Shown here: positions 8,238 to 16,289 of the stretch, piece after piece
Position numbering within the stretch: the stretch's first letter is position 1
How the letters are laid out: every line of letters begins with the position of its first letter
Source: Pseudoalteromonas sp. N1230-9
GTDB taxonomy: Bacteria; Pseudomonadota; Gammaproteobacteria; Enterobacterales; Alteromonadaceae
Direction: 5' to 3'
NCBI RefSeq assembly: GCF_032716425.1
Contig: NZ_CP090420.1
Span: forward strand, 124,001-188,000
DNA length: 64,000 nt
Notes under the pieces: model-generated
Databases searched by the model: none
What the model was told of the DNA's origin: nothing
Seen by the model: the letters and a program-made list of their open reading frames with translations, nothing else
Translations under genes and position numbers: made by a program

Positions 8238-8979
8238 CGCAATTTATGTCGGTGATATTCGTCACCGACGATTTGCGGTGAAGGAGCACCACTTCAAATA
8301 CCCACTTTATATGATGTGGGTTGATTTATCACGGCCTGAAGAATTGAACGGTATTCATCCTTGGCTCGGCTGTGATGGTTTTAAAGCGCTGAAGTTCAAT
8401 CAAAGCGACTATTTTAACTATCAAACTGACATGCAATTACCTGTAAAACAGCGAGCACTCGATAAAATCGCACAGCTCGGTGTCACGCAAACATTCAGTC
8501 ATGTTTTCATGCTTGGGCAAATGCGCTGCTTCGGAATTTATTTTAGCCCTGTAAACTTTTTCTTTTATCAGACACCGAATGGCGAATTTAGCCACATGCT
8601 TGCTGAGGTAAGTAATACCCCTTGGAATGAACGTCATTATTATGTCGTACCCCTGCAAAAAAAAGTGAACTTTAAAAAGGTTTTCTCCGTATCACCTTTC
8701 ATGAACTTAGATATGAACTATCATTGGAGTGTCAGACAAAGTTCTGATAACACCATGATTCATATTGAAAATAAAAAAGACGAAAAACTCTTGTTTGATG
8801 CAACATTGAGACTGCAAAGGCAGCCGCTTACTAAACAACAAGTAAGTGCTGTACTTAAACGTTTCCCAGCGATGACCCTTAGTATTTTCAATGGGATTTA
8901 TATTCATGCGCTGAAGTTGTTTTGTAAACGTGTGCCTTTTATTGGTCACTCGGGCAAGCAAGAGAAACAAACTAGGTGA
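8230..8979 (+). CDS. DUF1365 family protein
   Basis: 249 residues. TTG start at 8230, with GGAG at 8220-8223, overlapping the previous stop. The opening IYVGDIRHRRFAVKEHHFKYPLYMMWVDLS is the hallmark of DUF1365, followed by CFGIYFSPVNFFFY and ADVSNTPW-type residues (AEVSNTPWNERHYYV). DUF1365 proteins are almost always encoded between an amine-oxidase-like protein and a Cfa-like methyltransferase, as here, which points to a shared lipid pathway. Biochemical activity is not known. Confidence 0.9.
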   Translation: MNSAIYVGDIRHRRFAVKEHHFKYPLYMMWVDLSRPEELNGIHPWLGCDGFKALKFNQSDYFNYQTDMQLPVKQRALDKIAQLGVTQTFSHVFMLGQMRCFGIYFSPVNFFFYQTPNGEFSHMLAEVSNTPWNERHYYVVPLQKKVNFKKVFSVSPFMNLDMNYHWSVRQSSDNTMIHIENKKDEKLLFDATLRLQRQPLTKQQVSAVLKRFPAMTLSIFNGIYIHALKLFCKRVPFIGHSGKQEKQTR

Positions 8980-8983
8980 TGTG

Positions 8984-10246
8984 ATGGAAAAGGTATCAAA
9001 CTTAACACAGGCTCATACAACGAGTTGGTTAACAAAAATCTACAAAAAGCTTGTAACCGGTGCTTTTAATAGCATTAATATTGGTTGCATCACACTTGTT
9101 GAAGAAAATGAACGTATTCAATTCGGTAACCCAAGTAGCTCTTTAAATGTGACAGTGACTGTCAAAGATCATGCAATGTATAAGTTGTTTGCATTATCCG
9201 GTAGTGTAGGGGCTGGGGAAGCGTATATTTTAGGTTATTGGGAGTGCGATAATCTAACACAGCTGATTGAAATATTTGCATTAAATCAAGATCAGCTTGA
9301 CGCGTTTGAGAAAAAATTTGCCTTTTTAAGTGGCTTAGCGCATCGCATTAATCATTTAAAAAATAAGAACTCATCAAGTGGTTCAAAAAAGAACATTGCT
9401 GCTCATTATGACTTAGGCAATGATTTGTATAGCTCTTTTCTAAGTGACGAAATGCTTTATTCTTGCGCTGTCTACCCATCCCAAAAAGCAACACTAGAGC
9501 AAGCCCAGTCGCACAAGCTAGCGCTTATTTGCGAGCAAGTTGATTTGCAAGCGGGTGACAAGGTAATTGAAATTGGTACAGGGTGGGGCGCCTTTGCAAT
9601 ATATGCTGCCACCCATTACGATTGCCATGTGACAACTACGACGATTTCTGATGAACAACACGCTTATGTGGCTGAGAAAATTCAACAGCTAAACTTAGAA
9701 AGTAAAATTACGTTACTCAAACAAGATTACCGTTTGCTTGAAGGGCGTTACGATAAGCTTGTCTCCATAGAAATGATTGAAGCAGTGGGTCATGAGTATT
9801 TACCAGGCTTTTTCGCTAAGTGCCAATCACTGTTAAAAGAAAACGGCGCTATGTTAATTCAAGCGATTACCATTGCCGACCAACGCTACAAACATTATCT
9901 AAAAAATTCTGACTTTATTCAGCAGTATATCTTCCCAGGTGGTTGTTTGCCGTGTTTAGACGAGATGAACAAACAAATAAAGCTGAAAACGGACATGGTC
10001 GTACACAGTGTAAAAGATATTGGAGTGCATTATGCCCGAACCCTTGCTGATTGGCGTGAACGTTTTATTGCCAGTTGGCCCGAAATCGATAAAGTAAAGT
10101 TTGATCAACGTTTCTATCGTTTGTGGTTATTTTATCTTGCCTACTGCGAAGGGGCGTTTAGAACACGTGCGATAAGCACGGTTCATCTTGTTGCCCGCAG
10201 ACCACGCTTTGTGCATTCCGGCGATGACATTGCGCTCAATTATTAA
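8984..10246 (+). CDS. Cyclopropane-fatty-acyl-phospholipid synthase-like methyltransferase
   Basis: 420 residues from ATG 8984, which has AGGTGA nearby; a longer frame from 8930 is unlikely. The SAM-binding motif is VIEIGTGWGAFAIYAA, preceded by AAHYDLGNDLYSSFLSDEMLYSCA, the Cfa acceptor-site signature; YIFPGGCLP and YARTLADWRERF follow. The enzyme should methylate the double bond of unsaturated phospholipid acyl chains at the membrane. Because it lies in a sigma/ChrR cluster with DUF1365 and an amine-oxidase-like protein, it more closely fits the UfaM-like branch linked to methylated furan fatty acids than a house-keeping Cfa; that distinction is inferred. Confidence 0.88.
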   Translation: MEKVSNLTQAHTTSWLTKIYKKLVTGAFNSINIGCITLVEENERIQFGNPSSSLNVTVTVKDHAMYKLFALSGSVGAGEAYILGYWECDNLTQLIEIFALNQDQLDAFEKKFAFLSGLAHRINHLKNKNSSSGSKKNIAAHYDLGNDLYSSFLSDEMLYSCAVYPSQKATLEQAQSHKLALICEQVDLQAGDKVIEIGTGWGAFAIYAATHYDCHVTTTTISDEQHAYVAEKIQQLNLESKITLLKQDYRLLEGRYDKLVSIEMIEAVGHEYLPGFFAKCQSLLKENGAMLIQAITIADQRYKHYLKNSDFIQQYIFPGGCLPCLDEMNKQIKLKTDMVVHSVKDIGVHYARTLADWRERFIASWPEIDKVKFDQRFYRLWLFYLAYCEGAFRTRAISTVHLVARRPRFVHSGDDIALNY

Positions 10247-10718
10247 TTTTTCCTTGTTCCAAGGGGTCTGGTTTATGGCCTTACTCCTTGAACAAAAGTC
10301 TATTTTACCGGCCCTTGTTTGTGTTTCACTGATGATGTATTTGTCATTGCAACGAAGACAAGATGCTTTTTTACTGGTTTTTGCCCTACCTATTGCACTG
10401 ACTTTTGAATGGTTGGCTACAGCATTTAATTTACTGAGTTTTAAAGAGGCACCGTTTCCTTTTTGGCTTGCGGTGCTTTGGACTGCTTTACTGCTTACCG
10501 TTAATACTTCAATGCAATTTTTGCAAAAGCTTCCTTGGTACTTAGCGTGGTTAATTTGCGCTGTATTTGCGCCAGCCAGTTACTTTGCTGGTGCGCGTTT
10601 TGGTGTGCTTAATATCGAGTTACCTGTATGGCAGTTTTGGATTATGTATGGCACAGGCTGGGCATCAATGTTTCTCGTTATAATTACTTTAAATAACAGA
10701 ATGCTTGCCAATAAATGA
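10224..10718 (+). CDS. DUF2878 family inner-membrane protein
   Basis: 164 residues from ATG 10224, which overlaps the end of the Cfa-like gene by 23 bases. The frame continues upstream, but this start gives the normal family N-terminus (IINFSLFQGVWFMALL). About five hydrophobic segments span the length, with a conserved FALPIALTFEWLAT stretch. DUF2878 genes usually lie just downstream of Cfa-like/DUF1365 genes. Function unknown; a membrane component of the lipid-modification pathway is plausible. Confidence 0.75.
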   Translation: MTLRSIINFSLFQGVWFMALLLEQKSILPALVCVSLMMYLSLQRRQDAFLLVFALPIALTFEWLATAFNLLSFKEAPFPFWLAVLWTALLLTVNTSMQFLQKLPWYLAWLICAVFAPASYFAGARFGVLNIELPVWQFWIMYGTGWASMFLVIITLNNRMLANK

Positions 10719-10773
10719 TCAACTTCTTAGCTTAAGTCGTAGTGTCTATAAATTCACTTTTAGGCAAGCAATT

Positions 10774-11271
10774 ATGAAGTTAATACATGTAACGCTTTTA
10801 TTCATCACGTTGACCTTGTCAGCGTATGTCAATGCTAACGGCTTCAAGACAGTCGGTGAAGCGAAAATGGAGTATTTATTTTGGGATGTCTATGACGCGA
10901 AACTAGAAACTCCCACAGGAAGCTATGAGTTTGGTGAACATCCGGTGAAATTAACACTTACTTATTTGCGTAATTTTGACGCCAAAGACATCGTCAAAGC
11001 GACCAATGAACAATGGCAGCATCTCGGTTTAGTCGATATGGTTAACACTTATGACGAAAAATTGTTAGCGCTTTGGCCAAATATCAAAAAAAACGACTCT
11101 TTATCATTTGAAACGAACCCACAAGGCATAGGCACTTTTTACTTTAATAACGATAAGCTAGGTGTTGTTGAAGACAAGAAGTTTGCAGAGCATTTTTTAG
11201 CAATTTGGCTCAGTAGTGATACCTCAGAGCCGTCACTTCGAAAACAGCTTATTGGAGGGAAACATGATTAA
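10774..11271 (+). CDS. Secreted chalcone-isomerase-like protein
   Basis: 165 residues from ATG 10774. A longer frame begins at 10705 inside the previous gene, but only the 10774 start opens with a signal peptide (MKLIHVTLLFITLTLSAYVNA). The mature part (VGEAKMEYLFWDVYDAKLETP, later DAKDIVKATNEQW) matches the bacterial chalcone-isomerase-like periplasmic family, which binds fatty acids in related proteins. Its last 8 bases overlap the lipoprotein gene. Role in the operon unknown; fatty-acid handling fits the context. Confidence 0.78.
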   Translation: MKLIHVTLLFITLTLSAYVNANGFKTVGEAKMEYLFWDVYDAKLETPTGSYEFGEHPVKLTLTYLRNFDAKDIVKATNEQWQHLGLVDMVNTYDEKLLALWPNIKKNDSLSFETNPQGIGTFYFNNDKLGVVEDKKFAEHFLAIWLSSDTSEPSLRKQLIGGKHD

Positions 11272-11800
11272 GCTCAAAGCAATTTTTATTTTTATCATGG
11301 TAATGTTAGTCACCAGTTGTTCTGCACCTGACGTTGATTATTACCAAGGAACAGAGCCACAGTTTGATTTTAAACGCTTCTTTAATGGCGAGTTGAAAGC
11401 CTATGGTGTTGTCCAAGACCACAAAGGCGAGTTAACGCGTAAGTTAGTGGTTGATATGCAAGCAAGCTGGCAAGGTAATCAAGGAGTTATTGAGGAGCAA
11501 TTTGTCTATGATGATGGTGAAACTCAAACGCGTACTTGGTACATCACTCTAAAAGAGGATGGCAGCATTGAGGGGACAGCATCTGATGTTATCGGTACGG
11601 CTTACGGTGACAGCAATGGCAGTGTTTTTCATTGGACCTACTCGGTGGAATTACCTTATGATGGTAGTACTTTAGTAGTGAATTTTGATGATTGGATGTA
11701 TTTGGTAACACAATCACGCTTGATTAACCGTACTGCTATTGATAAGTTTGGCATCGAGGTCGGGGAAGTGACCTTGGTTATCGAGAAAATCGAACGATAG
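11264..11800 (+). CDS. DUF3833 family lipoprotein
   Basis: 178 residues from ATG 11264 with a strong GGAGGG site. The lipobox is LVTSC, so Cys-20 region should be lipidated after signal peptidase II cleavage. The mature part has the DUF3833 features FDFKRFFNGELKAYGVVQDH and TASDVIGTAYG. This family ends many Cfa/DUF1365/DUF2878 operons. It is the last gene of the sigma/ChrR cluster; the next gene (HU) is 200 bases away. Function unknown, outer- or inner-membrane anchored in the periplasm. Confidence 0.8.
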   Translation: MIKLKAIFIFIMVMLVTSCSAPDVDYYQGTEPQFDFKRFFNGELKAYGVVQDHKGELTRKLVVDMQASWQGNQGVIEEQFVYDDGETQTRTWYITLKEDGSIEGTASDVIGTAYGDSNGSVFHWTYSVELPYDGSTLVVNFDDWMYLVTQSRLINRTAIDKFGIEVGEVTLVIEKIER

Positions 11801-12002
11801 TTTAATTGTCTCTAAGCCATTTGAAAGATGGTTAAATTCAGTCTTTATTAACCCTGAAGTCACTAGATTAGTGACAGATAGTTAAAATGTAGTCATTTTT
11901 GAAGAATTTACGTAAAAATAGCAATTTGCTGTTGCTAACTTTTCAAAAATACATAAAGATAGGTTTTGCGAAGGCAAAATAATAACGAATAGGAATCTAA
12001 CA

Positions 12003-12278
12003 ATGAATAAAGCTCAATTAGTTGAAAAAATTGCTACTGATGCAGAAATCTCAAAAGCGGCAGCAACACGTGCACTTGATGCGTTCACTGGCGCGGTTAC
12101 TAACTCTCTTAAAGAAGGTAACTCAGTAGCATTAGTTGGTTTCGGTACATTCTCAGTAAAAGAGCGTGCAGCGCGTACTGGCCGTAACCCACAAACTGGT
12201 GCAGAAATTCAAATCGCAGCAGCAACTATCCCAAGCTTTAAAGCGGGTAAAGGTCTTAAAGATCAAGTTAATCCTTAA
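12003..12278 (+). CDS. hupB: DNA-binding protein HU
   Basis: 91 residues, standard HU length. [11 protein letters not shown] at the start and the DNA-binding arm [21 protein letters not shown] are diagnostic. HU bends and compacts DNA as a homo- or heterodimer. A strong intrinsic terminator follows directly and also ends the convergent ilvIH transcript. AT-rich DNA of 200 bases upstream presumably holds its promoter. HU-beta is assigned from sequence resemblance; HU-alpha cannot be excluded. Confidence 0.93.
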   Translation: MNKAQLVEKIATDAEISKAAATRALDAFTGAVTNSLKEGNSVALVGFGTFSVKERAARTGRNPQTGAEIQIAAATIPSFKAGKGLKDQVNP

Positions 12279-12298
12279 TAAGACTGATTGCTTATTAT

Positions 12299-12328
12299 TA
12301 AAAAAAGGGCTAATAAGCCCTTTTTTTG
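12299..12328. terminator. Bidirectional intrinsic terminator between hup and ilvH
   Basis: A-run, AGGGCT, loop AATA, AGCCCT, T-run (12301-12327). The run of A on one side and T on the other lets it act for both hup (+) and ilvIH (-). Confidence 0.9.
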
Positions 12329-12353
12329 TCTCTTTGATTTAGCTTTAAAACGT

Positions 12354-12851
12354 TTATGCTTTTAGCGCTTTGTCACCTCGACCAATGCCAACCGCACCAG
12401 AACGTACAACTTCAATAAGATCTGTTTCATGGCGCAGTGTATCAAGGAAAGACTCTATTTTTTCAGTACTAGCCACTAGTTGTAACGTGTAGCTATGGCG
12501 ACCCATATCAAGAATCGCACCTTGAAATACATCAACCACACGGGTAACCGCTGCGCGAGTGTTTTCGTCTTGGGCAAACACTTTCACAAGTAACAATTCG
12601 CGCTCAATATGTGCCATTTCAGTTAGATCAATGATCTTAAGTACATCAACAAGTTTATTAACTTGCTTAGTGATTTGCTCAACGATACGGTCGTCACCCA
12701 TAGTTGTGATGGTAATTCTTGATAATGAGTGATCATCCGTTGTGCCGACGGTTAGGCTGTCAATGTTGTAAGCTCGCTGTGAAAACAAACCAACAATGCG
12801 TGATAACGAGCCTGGTTCATTTTCTAATAAGATTGATAAAATACGGCGCAT
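12354..12851 (-). CDS. ilvH: Acetolactate synthase small (regulatory) subunit
   Basis: 165 residues, IlvH length (E. coli IlvN is much shorter). The N-terminal ACT domain is LLENEPGSLSRIVGLFSQRAYNIDSLTVG, the site of valine feedback. It overlaps the ilvI stop by one base on the same strand, so the subunits are coupled. With IlvI it makes acetolactate or acetohydroxybutyrate for valine, leucine and isoleucine synthesis. Controlled by the attenuator upstream of ilvI. Confidence 0.95.
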   Translation of the reverse strand: MRRILSILLENEPGSLSRIVGLFSQRAYNIDSLTVGTTDDHSLSRITITTMGDDRIVEQITKQVNKLVDVLKIIDLTEMAHIERELLLVKVFAQDENTRAAVTRVVDVFQGAILDMGRHSYTLQLVASTEKIESFLDTLRHETDLIEVVRSGAVGIGRGDKALKA

Positions 12852-14575
12852 TATGCTTTTACTCCTTTACGTAACCACATGTCGTCTACAGCTCCTAACT
12901 TGATTTGCATAGGGTAAACATGTTCTTTCTCATCAACACAAATATCTAAAAATACGAGCCTGTCGTTGATTGACATAGCTTTGTCGATTGCTGGTTCTAG
13001 TTCATCGATATGGTCAACGCGAATACCTACATGGCCGTAGCTTTCTACTAGCTTTACAAAGTCAGGTAATGATTCCATATAAGAAGACGAATGACGTCCT
13101 GAATACATCATATCTTGCCATTGGCGAACCATGCCAAGTGAACGATTGTTAAGTGAGACTACTTTTACAGCTAAATTGTATTGTAAACAGGTTGATAGCT
13201 CTTGAATATTCATTTGAATAGATCCATCCCCTGTCACACAGATTGATTCTTTATCAGGGAAAGCAAGCTTTACGCCCATTGCAGCTGGCAACCCAAAGCC
13301 CATGGTGCCTAAGCCACCTGAATTAATCCATTGACGTGGGTGTTTAAACGGGTAGTACTGAGCTGCAAACATTTGGTGCTGGCCTACATCAGAACTTACA
13401 TAAGCATCGCCATTGGTTGCTTTATAAATGGCTTCTATTACAGCTTGCGGCTTAATTTTATCGCCATCTGTGCTGTAGCTTAAACACTTCTGTTCACGCC
13501 AGCTAATGATTTGTCGCCACCAATCTTCTTGTGCTGAGCGGTCGATCGCAATAGAACTTTTATCTATCGCTGTTTGAAGTTGTTCAAGAACCGTGTTTAA
13601 GCAACCAACCACTGGAATATGGGCTTTAATGGTTTTAGAGATTGATGTTGGATCTACGTCTACATGGACAATCGTTGCATTTGGGCAAAACTTTTTAACG
13701 TTATTAGTTACCCGATCATCGAAACGGGCGCCAAGCGCTAAAATAACATCTGCGTTGGCCATTGCTTTATTGGCTTCTAAACTGCCATGCATTCCAAGCA
13801 TACCAATAAAGTTCGGATGTGTGCCGCTAATGCCACCTAAACCCATTAATGTATTCGTAATAGGCGCATTGAGTGACTCAACAAGTCGAGTTAACTGCTC
13901 AGAGGTATTAGAGAGCACAATACCACCACCTGAATAGATAACTAATTTCTTGGCTTCTAGAATCGCAGTAACGGCTTTTCTTATTTGCTTTGAATGCCCT
14001 TTCGTATTGGGGTTGTAGGTTCTTAGCTCTGTTGCTTTGGGGAAATCAAATTCAAAAGTAAGCGCAGGGTTTAGCATATCTTTTGGTAGTTCAACAACAA
14101 CAGGACCAGGACGCCCCGTGCTGGCTATATAGAATGCTTTTGCAAGAATGGCTGGGATATCTTTAGCGCTACGACAATTAAAGCTGTGCTTTACTATGGG
14201 TCTTGAACAGCCAACGATATCTGTTTCTTGGAAAGCGTCGTCACCAATTAGGCCTGTGGGCACTTGGCCAGATAAAACCACCATAGGAATAGAATCCATA
14301 TAAGCGGTAGCAATACCGGTAATACAGTTTGTCGCCCCTGGGCCTGAAGTTGCAAGCACAACACCGACCTCACCCGTGGCACGGGCATAACCATCTGCCA
14401 TATGTGTAGCGGCTTGTTCATGGCGCACTAGGATATGTTCAATATCGTCTTGTTGAAAAAGTGCATCATATAGGTCTAGTACAGAGCCACCGGGGTAGCC
14501 GAAAATATACTTAATCTTTAATTCTTTTAATGCCCGAACTACCAGTTCTGACCCATTGTATTGTGTTTTACTCAT
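12851..14575 (-). CDS. ilvI: Acetolactate synthase large (catalytic) subunit
   Basis: 574 residues from ATG 14575, preceded by GAGGAATGAGG; further in-frame starts exist up to 14608 but lie in the attenuator. The ThDP glutamate is in [18 protein letters not shown], then [13 protein letters not shown], and the ThDP/Mg motif [15 protein letters not shown] to LNN is near residue 440-470. The enzyme condenses pyruvate with a second 2-oxo acid, the first common step of branched-chain amino-acid synthesis. It is preceded by a Leu/Val-rich leader peptide and terminator (14609-14737). Confidence 0.95.
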   Translation of the reverse strand: MSKTQYNGSELVVRALKELKIKYIFGYPGGSVLDLYDALFQQDDIEHILVRHEQAATHMADGYARATGEVGVVLATSGPGATNCITGIATAYMDSIPMVVLSGQVPTGLIGDDAFQETDIVGCSRPIVKHSFNCRSAKDIPAILAKAFYIASTGRPGPVVVELPKDMLNPALTFEFDFPKATELRTYNPNTKGHSKQIRKAVTAILEAKKLVIYSGGGIVLSNTSEQLTRLVESLNAPITNTLMGLGGISGTHPNFIGMLGMHGSLEANKAMANADVILALGARFDDRVTNNVKKFCPNATIVHVDVDPTSISKTIKAHIPVVGCLNTVLEQLQTAIDKSSIAIDRSAQEDWWRQIISWREQKCLSYSTDGDKIKPQAVIEAIYKATNGDAYVSSDVGQHQMFAAQYYPFKHPRQWINSGGLGTMGFGLPAAMGVKLAFPDKESICVTGDGSIQMNIQELSTCLQYNLAVKVVSLNNRSLGMVRQWQDMMYSGRHSSSYMESLPDFVKLVESYGHVGIRVDHIDELEPAIDKAMSINDRLVFLDICVDEKEHVYPMQIKLGAVDDMWLRKGVKA

Positions 14576-14608
14576 CCTCATTCCTCTGTGTGCTAGCTGC
14601 GAGAGCAT

Positions 14609-14640
14609 AAAAAAACCCCCGCATAGGGCGGGGGTTTTTT
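14609..14640 (-). terminator. ilv attenuator terminator hairpin
   Basis: Read on the minus strand: CCCCCGC, loop, GCGGGGG, then seven T (arms 14616-14622 and 14628-14634 on +). It lies between the leader peptide and ilvI. A GCGGGG run at about 14670-14676 on the minus strand could pair with the CCCCGC arm and act as antiterminator. A perfect 10-base pairing exists between TAAAAGGTGA (14714-14723) inside the leader coding region and TCACCTTTTA (14653-14662) just after it. Together these are the alternating hairpins of classical attenuation. Confidence 0.88.
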
Positions 14641-14659
14641 AAAAGCATGCTTTCACCTT

Positions 14660-14737
14660 TTAATAGCTCCCCGCTGGGCTTGTTAAAAAGACCAGTACGA
14701 GAACGTTGACGACTAAAAGGTGACTGCGAATATTCAT
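14660..14737 (-). CDS. ilv leader (attenuator) peptide
   Basis: 25 codons, ATG 14737 to TAA 14660-14662, minus strand. The peptide carries LLVVNVLVLVFL in the middle: five Leu and five Val in 12 residues, with only one Ile. It ends just before the pairing segments and the G/C-rich terminator. Ribosome stalling at Leu/Val codons when those tRNAs are uncharged should favour the antiterminator and turn on ilvIH. Similar in logic to E. coli IvbL and IlvL but attached to an IlvI/IlvH-type pair. Confidence 0.85.
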   Translation of the reverse strand: MNIRSHLLVVNVLVLVFLTSPAGSY

Positions 14738-14760
14738 AGTTTTAAAATTCTTATAAAAGG

Positions 14761-14781
14761 GCAACTCCTAAATAGAGTTGC
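14761..14781 (-). other. Extra stem-loop in the ilv 5' leader
   Basis: Perfect inverted repeat GCAACTC / GAGTTGC separated by seven bases, between the likely promoter and the leader-peptide ATG. It would form near the start of the transcript. It may stabilise the 5' end; no partner or T-run is seen. Confidence 0.5.
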
Positions 14782-14803
14782 TGCCTAAAAAATGATTGAC
14801 TTA

Positions 14804-14832
14804 TTTTTAAGCTTTTTAGCAAGGGATGTCAA
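14804..14832 (-). promoter_or_regulatory. Likely sigma-70 promoter of the ilv operon
   Basis: On the minus strand TTGACA (complement of 14827-14832), 17-base spacer, TAAAAA (complement of 14804-14809). The perfect -35 and consensus spacing put the transcription start near 14797, before the leader peptide. The rest of the 14738-15013 gap is AT-rich with no gene visible. Confidence 0.6.
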
Positions 14833-15013
14833 CTGCAAAAGGTGGTTTTTGCATTATTTTTTCTTATTTTTGTTGTTGTGGTTATTTTTGTTCTTTTGTT
14901 TGTTTTTATTGGCGGTTTTAAAGGAATAACTATGCATTAATTTGATTATGTTGTTTTATGGCTTAACAGTAATAAATAATATAACCACTCCTTAGTTATG
15001 CATAATCTAGCCA

Positions 15014-15044
15014 TAAAAAAAGCCAGTCGAGTGACTGGCTTTTT
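15014..15044 (-). terminator. Intrinsic terminator after the isocitrate dehydrogenase gene
   Basis: AGCCAGTC (15021-15028), loop GAGT, GACTGGCT (15033-15040), flanked by A-run and T-run. It follows the stop codon of the minus-strand dehydrogenase by about 20 bases. Confidence 0.88.
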
Positions 15045-15065
15045 AAAATGAGTTTGTGACTAAAA

Positions 15066-16073
15066 TTACAGGCGGTCGATTACTGCTTGCGTGAAGTCAG
15101 TTGTACCATGGCTACCACCTAGGTCACGTGTAGTACGGTCACCTGTCTTAATAACGTCTGCTACAGCGTTACGAATACGCTCAGCTGTTTCACCCATTTC
15201 AAGGTGCTCTAGCATTTGAATTGACGCTAAGATAACTGAAGTTGGGTTAGCAAGGTTCTTACCTGCGATATCAGGAGCACTACCGTGAACAGCTTCAAAG
15301 ATAGCTGCATCTTCACCGATGTTTGCACCTGGTGCCATACCTAAACCACCAACAAGACCAGCACATAGGTCAGATAGAATGTCGCCGAATAAGTTCGTTG
15401 TAACAATTACATCAAACTCGTCTGGAGTCATTACTAGCTTCATACATGTTGCATCAACGATCATCTCAGTTGATTCAATTTGCGGGTAACGCTCAGCGAC
15501 TTCACGTGCAACTTTTAAGAATAAACCAGACGTTGATTTAAGGATGTTAGCTTTGTGTACCGCAGTGACTTTTTTACGGCCTTCGCGTACTGCTAATTCG
15601 TATGCAAAAGTAACGATTTTTTCTGCACCTTCACGTGTGATTTTTGACATCGCTTCAGCTTCGTTACCGTCCTCAGACACAACTTGGCCAAGACCTGAGT
15701 ACATACCTTGTGTGTTTTCGCGAACCGTGATGATATCGATGTCATCGTAACGCGCTTTTGTACCTGCAAAAGACTTAACAGGGCGTACGTTTGCGTATAG
15801 GCCAAACTTTTTACGTAATGTAACGTTGATAGATGTGAAACCTTCACCCACTGGTGTAGTTAAAGGACCTTTTAAAGTGATCTTGTTACGTGCAATAGTA
15901 TCAATGGTTTCTTGCGGAAGTAACTCACCAGTTTTTTCTAGGGCAGCAAGGCCAGCATCAACGAATTCATAATCAAAATCGCAACCTGCAGCTTTAAGGA
16001 TCTCAAGTGCTGAATCAATAATGCTAGGACCAATGCCGTCGCCTTTGATCACTGTGATGGTTTGTTTAGCCAT
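15066..16073 (-). CDS. NAD-dependent isocitrate dehydrogenase
   Basis: 335 residues, beta-decarboxylating dehydrogenase family. ITVIKGDGIGPSII opens it; GPLTTPVGEGFTSINVTLRKKFGLYANVRP carries the substrate loop; RENTQGMYSGLGQ and the metal-binding NLFGDILSDLCAGLVGGLGMAPGANIG follow, then FEAVHGSAPDIAGK. The GEGFTSINVTLRK and ENTQGMYSG segments favour isocitrate over 3-isopropylmalate as substrate, and the short length resembles NAD-type (mitochondrial IDH3-like) enzymes. It should make 2-oxoglutarate in the TCA cycle. Stands alone with its own terminator. Confidence 0.85.
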   Translation of the reverse strand: MAKQTITVIKGDGIGPSIIDSALEILKAAGCDFDYEFVDAGLAALEKTGELLPQETIDTIARNKITLKGPLTTPVGEGFTSINVTLRKKFGLYANVRPVKSFAGTKARYDDIDIITVRENTQGMYSGLGQVVSEDGNEAEAMSKITREGAEKIVTFAYELAVREGRKKVTAVHKANILKSTSGLFLKVAREVAERYPQIESTEMIVDATCMKLVMTPDEFDVIVTTNLFGDILSDLCAGLVGGLGMAPGANIGEDAAIFEAVHGSAPDIAGKNLANPTSVILASIQMLEHLEMGETAERIRNAVADVIKTGDRTTRDLGGSHGTTDFTQAVIDRL

Positions 16074-16289
16074 TTACTTTTCCTATTTATGAGTAGATAT
16101 ACACGTAAATACATCGCGAAATTGAGCACGACTTTGCTTGTTAGAAACTTTACGTGGATGTGTTTGAAAATTTAAGCGGCTTTTATAGCAATTTATTCAG
16201 CTTTTTGCCAGTTTATCCTGTGAATACTGACTATAAATAGGCGAAAGTTCATAATTATTTAACGATTTTGCACGTTTTAACAACACAAT

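Noticed and set aside
13593..13937. 114-codon + strand frame
   Set aside because: Shadow of ilvI on the other strand with no start signals.
15066..16073. 3-Isopropylmalate dehydrogenase (leuB)
   Set aside because: Placement near ilv genes suggested it, but the substrate-loop sequences and the ENTQGMYSG segment fit isocitrate dehydrogenase, and no leuA, leuC or leuD is adjacent.
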